Source of the DNA: Micromonospora qiuiae
GTDB lineage: Bacteria > Actinomycetota > Actinomycetes > Mycobacteriales > Micromonosporaceae
Direction: 5' to 3'
NCBI RefSeq assembly: GCF_016863555.1
Contig: NZ_BOPC01000013.1
Coordinates: 62,001-126,000 of the forward strand
DNA: 64,000 bases
Shown: piece by piece, positions 62,079 to 64,000 of the stretch
How positions within the stretch are numbered: the first letter of the stretch is position 1
Layout: every line of letters begins with the position of its first letter
The notes under the pieces: generated by a model
What the model was told of the DNA's origin: nothing
Database searches by the model: none
What the model saw: only the letters and a program-made list of their open reading frames with translations
Program-made: the position numbers and the translations under genes

Positions 62079-63110
62079 TCAGTGGTTTGGGCGATGCACG
62101 CCGAGGCGTACCGCCATGGTCACCCGCACCGGCTCGCCCAGCGCGGCGATCCGGGCGGCCAGTCCCGCCGGGTCGGCGTGCCATGCGCTCGGGCCCATGC
62201 CGACCAGCGTGGCGACCTCCGCTCCGGAGAGGATCAGCTCCTGCCGGTGCACGGCGGCCGATTCCTCGGTGAAGTGCCCGCCGAGGCTGATCGCGACCCG
62301 GTCCGCCTTGGCCGGGTCGACCCGGAGCAGGCCGAGGGCGTCGACGAGTTCGGTGAGGTGGTCGGCGGCCGGGGTCACCACCAGCAGCCGGCCGGCCGGG
62401 TCGAGGACCCGGTGGAACTCGGCGCCGTTGCGGGGCGCGAAGACGTTGAGCAGCAGCGCCGTGGAGGCGTCCGCCAGCGGCAACCGCTGCCAGGTGTCGG
62501 CCAGCGCCGCGGTGACGCGCGGGTGGATCCGCGCGGCTCGGCGCAACGCCGGCTTGGAGACGTCCAGGGCGAGACCGACCGCGCCCGGCAGCGCCGCCAG
62601 CACCGCCGCGAGGTGCCGACCGGTCCCCGCGCCGGTCTCCACCACCAGGGGGTACGACCCAGCGGGGCCGCCGTGTTCTCGGGTGTCGCCGTGTCTCCGG
62701 CCGCCGGTCACTCCGTCTCGCGTGCCCTTTGCTCTGCTTACCTCAGCGCAACGGTCTCGCCCGGTTTCCGTTGCGTGGGCTGAAGCAGAGCAAAGGCCGC
62801 GTGGGAGGGACTGGTGGGGTGCGTCCGCCGCCCCGGCGGGCAGGGCGCTGCGGGCGGCGGTGGCGAGCGCGGCGGAAATGATGTCGTAGTGGCCGGCGGC
62901 CAGGAAGTCCGCTCGGGCGGCGACCATCTCGGCGGTGTCTCCGCCGTGCGGGGCACGGCCGGCGAGCAGATTGACGTAGCCCTGACGGGCGATGTCGAAG
63001 CTGTGCCGGCGCGGGCACCGCAGCGCGCGGGCCGCACCGGCGGCGACCTCGGCCAGGGGCTCGGCGCAGACCGGGCAGCGCAGCCGGTCGACGACTCGAC
63101 GCTCCATCAC
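62079..63110 (-). CDS. RlmA/TlrB-type 23S rRNA (guanine-N1)-methyltransferase with in-frame insertion
   Basis: 343 residues. N-terminal zinc finger LRCPVCAEPL...RCPRRHSFD, then ARQGYVNLLAGR, the SAM loop VVETGAGTGRHL and NVFAPRNGAEFHRVL are family features. The usual length is 270-290. The excess is a segment at about residues 97-152 of low-complexity, Arg/Gly/His-rich character, encoded by DNA holding a 71-bp palindrome. It methylates G745/G748-type sites of 23S rRNA, which can affect macrolide or tylosin sensitivity. Start is GTG 63110 or ATG 63107. Confidence 0.83.
   Translation of the reverse strand: MMERRVVDRLRCPVCAEPLAEVAAGAARALRCPRRHSFDIARQGYVNLLAGRAPHGGDTAEMVAARADFLAAGHYDIISAALATAARSALPAGAADAPHQSLPRGLCSASAHATETGRDRCAEVSRAKGTRDGVTGGRRHGDTREHGGPAGSYPLVVETGAGTGRHLAAVLAALPGAVGLALDVSKPALRRAARIHPRVTAALADTWQRLPLADASTALLLNVFAPRNGAEFHRVLDPAGRLLVVTPAADHLTELVDALGLLRVDPAKADRVAISLGGHFTEESAAVHRQELILSGAEVATLVGMGPSAWHADPAGLAARIAALGEPVRVTMAVRLGVHRPNH
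62726..62796. repeat. 71-bp palindromic element inside the methyltransferase gene
   Basis: CCTTTGCTCTGCTT (62726-62739) is the exact complement of AAGCAGAGCAAAGG (62783-62796), and CGCAACGG (62747-62754) of CCGTTGCG (62768-62775). Arms 14 and 8 bp, separated by unpaired seven-base segments, enclose a 13-base loop. Its place in a non-conserved protein segment suggests insertion. Confidence 0.85.
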
Positions 63111-63181
63111 CGCAGCAGGTCGCAGGCCGGTTCCACGTGCCCGAGCGTACCGAGTGCATCGCCGCGGACTAGGGTCTGGTC

Positions 63182-64000
63182 ATGGTCGCGAGGATCCGCT
63201 ACGAGGACATCGTCAAGGCGCCCAAGGCGCTGCTGCACGACCACCTGGACGGCGGCCTGCGGCCCGCGACCATCGTCGACCTGGCCGCCGAGGTCGGTCA
63301 CGAACTGCCCACCACCGACCCGGTGGCGCTGGGCGGGTGGTTCGTGGCGGCGGCCGACTCCGGGTCGCTGGAGCGCTACCTGGAGACGTTCGCCCACACC
63401 GTGGCCGTGATGCAGACCGCCTCCGCGTTGCGCCGGGTGGCCCGCGAGTGCGCCCTGGACCTCGCCGCCGACGGGGTGGTCTACGCCGAAGTGCGGTTCG
63501 CCCCGGAGCAGCACCTGGAGCGGGACCTGACCCTGGACGAGGTGGTCGAGGCGGTGCTGGCCGGCTTCGTGGAGGGCAGCGCGCTCGCCGCCGAGGCTGG
63601 TACCCCGATCCGGGTCGGCACGCTGCTCACCGCGATGCGGCACGCGGCCCGGTCGCAGGAGATCGCCGAGTTGGCCGTACGGCACCGCGACCACGGCGTG
63701 GTGGGCTTCGACATCGCGGGCGCGGAGGCAGGTTTTCCGCCCACCCGGCACCTGGATGCCTTCGAGTACCTCCAGCGGGAGAACTTCCACTTCACCATCC
63801 ACGCCGGCGAGGCGTTCGGGCTGCCCTCCATCTGGCAGGCGATCCAGTGGTGCGGGGCAGACCGCCTCGGCCACGGCGTACGCATCGTCGACGACATCAC
63901 TGGCGGTCCCGAGCCGGTGCTCGGCCGGCTGGCCGCGTACGTGCGGGACAAGCGGATCCCGCTGGAACTCTGCCCGTCGTCCAACGTGCAGACCGGCGCC
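63182..64000 (+). CDS. add: Adenosine deaminase (3' end cut by window)
   Basis: 273 codons are present, open to the last base. Metal site [12 protein letters not shown] (His19, His21), [13 protein letters not shown], catalytic [19 protein letters not shown] and [10 protein letters not shown] identify the enzyme, which converts adenosine to inosine. About 75-90 residues are missing. TAGGGT ends six bases before the ATG, with no ribosome site: a leaderless start. It completes the purine arm of the nucleoside uptake and salvage cluster. Confidence 0.95.
   Translation, partial: MVARIRYEDIVKAPKALLHDHLDGGLRPATIVDLAAEVGHELPTTDPVALGGWFVAAADSGSLERYLETFAHTVAVMQTASALRRVARECALDLAADGVVYAEVRFAPEQHLERDLTLDEVVEAVLAGFVEGSALAAEAGTPIRVGTLLTAMRHAARSQEIAELAVRHRDHGVVGFDIAGAEAGFPPTRHLDAFEYLQRENFHFTIHAGEAFGLPSIWQAIQWCGADRLGHGVRIVDDITGGPEPVLGRLAAYVRDKRIPLELCPSSNVQTGA

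Overview
The window comes from a high-GC actinomycete, most likely a Micromonospora-type member of the Micromonosporaceae. Four things support this: strongly G/C-biased third codon positions with frequent GTG starts; actinobacterial gene neighbourhoods (metG, tatD-rsmA-ispE; tRNA-Gln-glmU-prs-rplY-pth); at least ten genes that appear to be transcribed without a leader (a TANNNT box 5-8 nt before the start codon); and short palindromic intergenic repeats. The family assignment is inference; the rest is read from the sequence.

Layout. 1-3,850: a displaced 3' half of a tRNA-Ala gene, probably the edge of an integrated island lying to the left, then two short-chain dehydrogenases, a deleted remnant of a third, and a TetR regulator with two palindromic operators. 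3,893-12,042: a secreted GH43 arabinanase-like enzyme, a translationally coupled small protein plus DUF4132-type protein, a VWA surface-protein pair, a DUF4352 lipoprotein-like protein and a small Cys-rich protein. 12,092-12,331: a probable 6C-like small RNA followed by two more terminator hairpins. 12,339-25,605: housekeeping genes (protein O-mannosyltransferase, rsmI, metG, tatD, rsmA, ispE, an ABC-F ATPase) mixed with a hydrolase and unknown genes. 25,721-29,633: tandem DUF4383 membrane proteins, a TetR regulator next to a fatty-acid desaturase, and an HTH protein.

29,679-37,226 is a conserved core block: tRNA-Gln(TTG), glmU, prs, rplY, pth, then the sulfate-activation set cysQ-cysD-cysN. 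37,340-43,214: galKE, a CBS-domain protein, trpS, a 2'-5' RNA ligase-like protein and a YihY membrane protein. 43,258-45,100 is an IS607-type element whose recombinase gene is broken but whose RNA-guided nuclease TnpB is intact. It ends 16 bp before a small GntR regulator gene. A degenerate 41-bp tandem repeat array lies at 46,263-46,462.

46,581-53,023 is a maltose/oligosaccharide regulon: an alpha-glucosidase, a LacI regulator and a divergent malEFG transporter, joined by CTTGC-type operator half-sites. 53,673-64,000 is a nucleoside uptake and salvage cluster: a BMP lipoprotein, an ABC ATPase that probably starts at CTG, two permeases, an extended cytidine deaminase, thymidine phosphorylase and adenosine deaminase (cut by the window end). 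Within it lie a DUF4272 protein and an RlmA-type rRNA methyltransferase whose coding sequence carries a 71-bp palindromic insertion. No CRISPR array, prophage or large natural-product cluster was seen.
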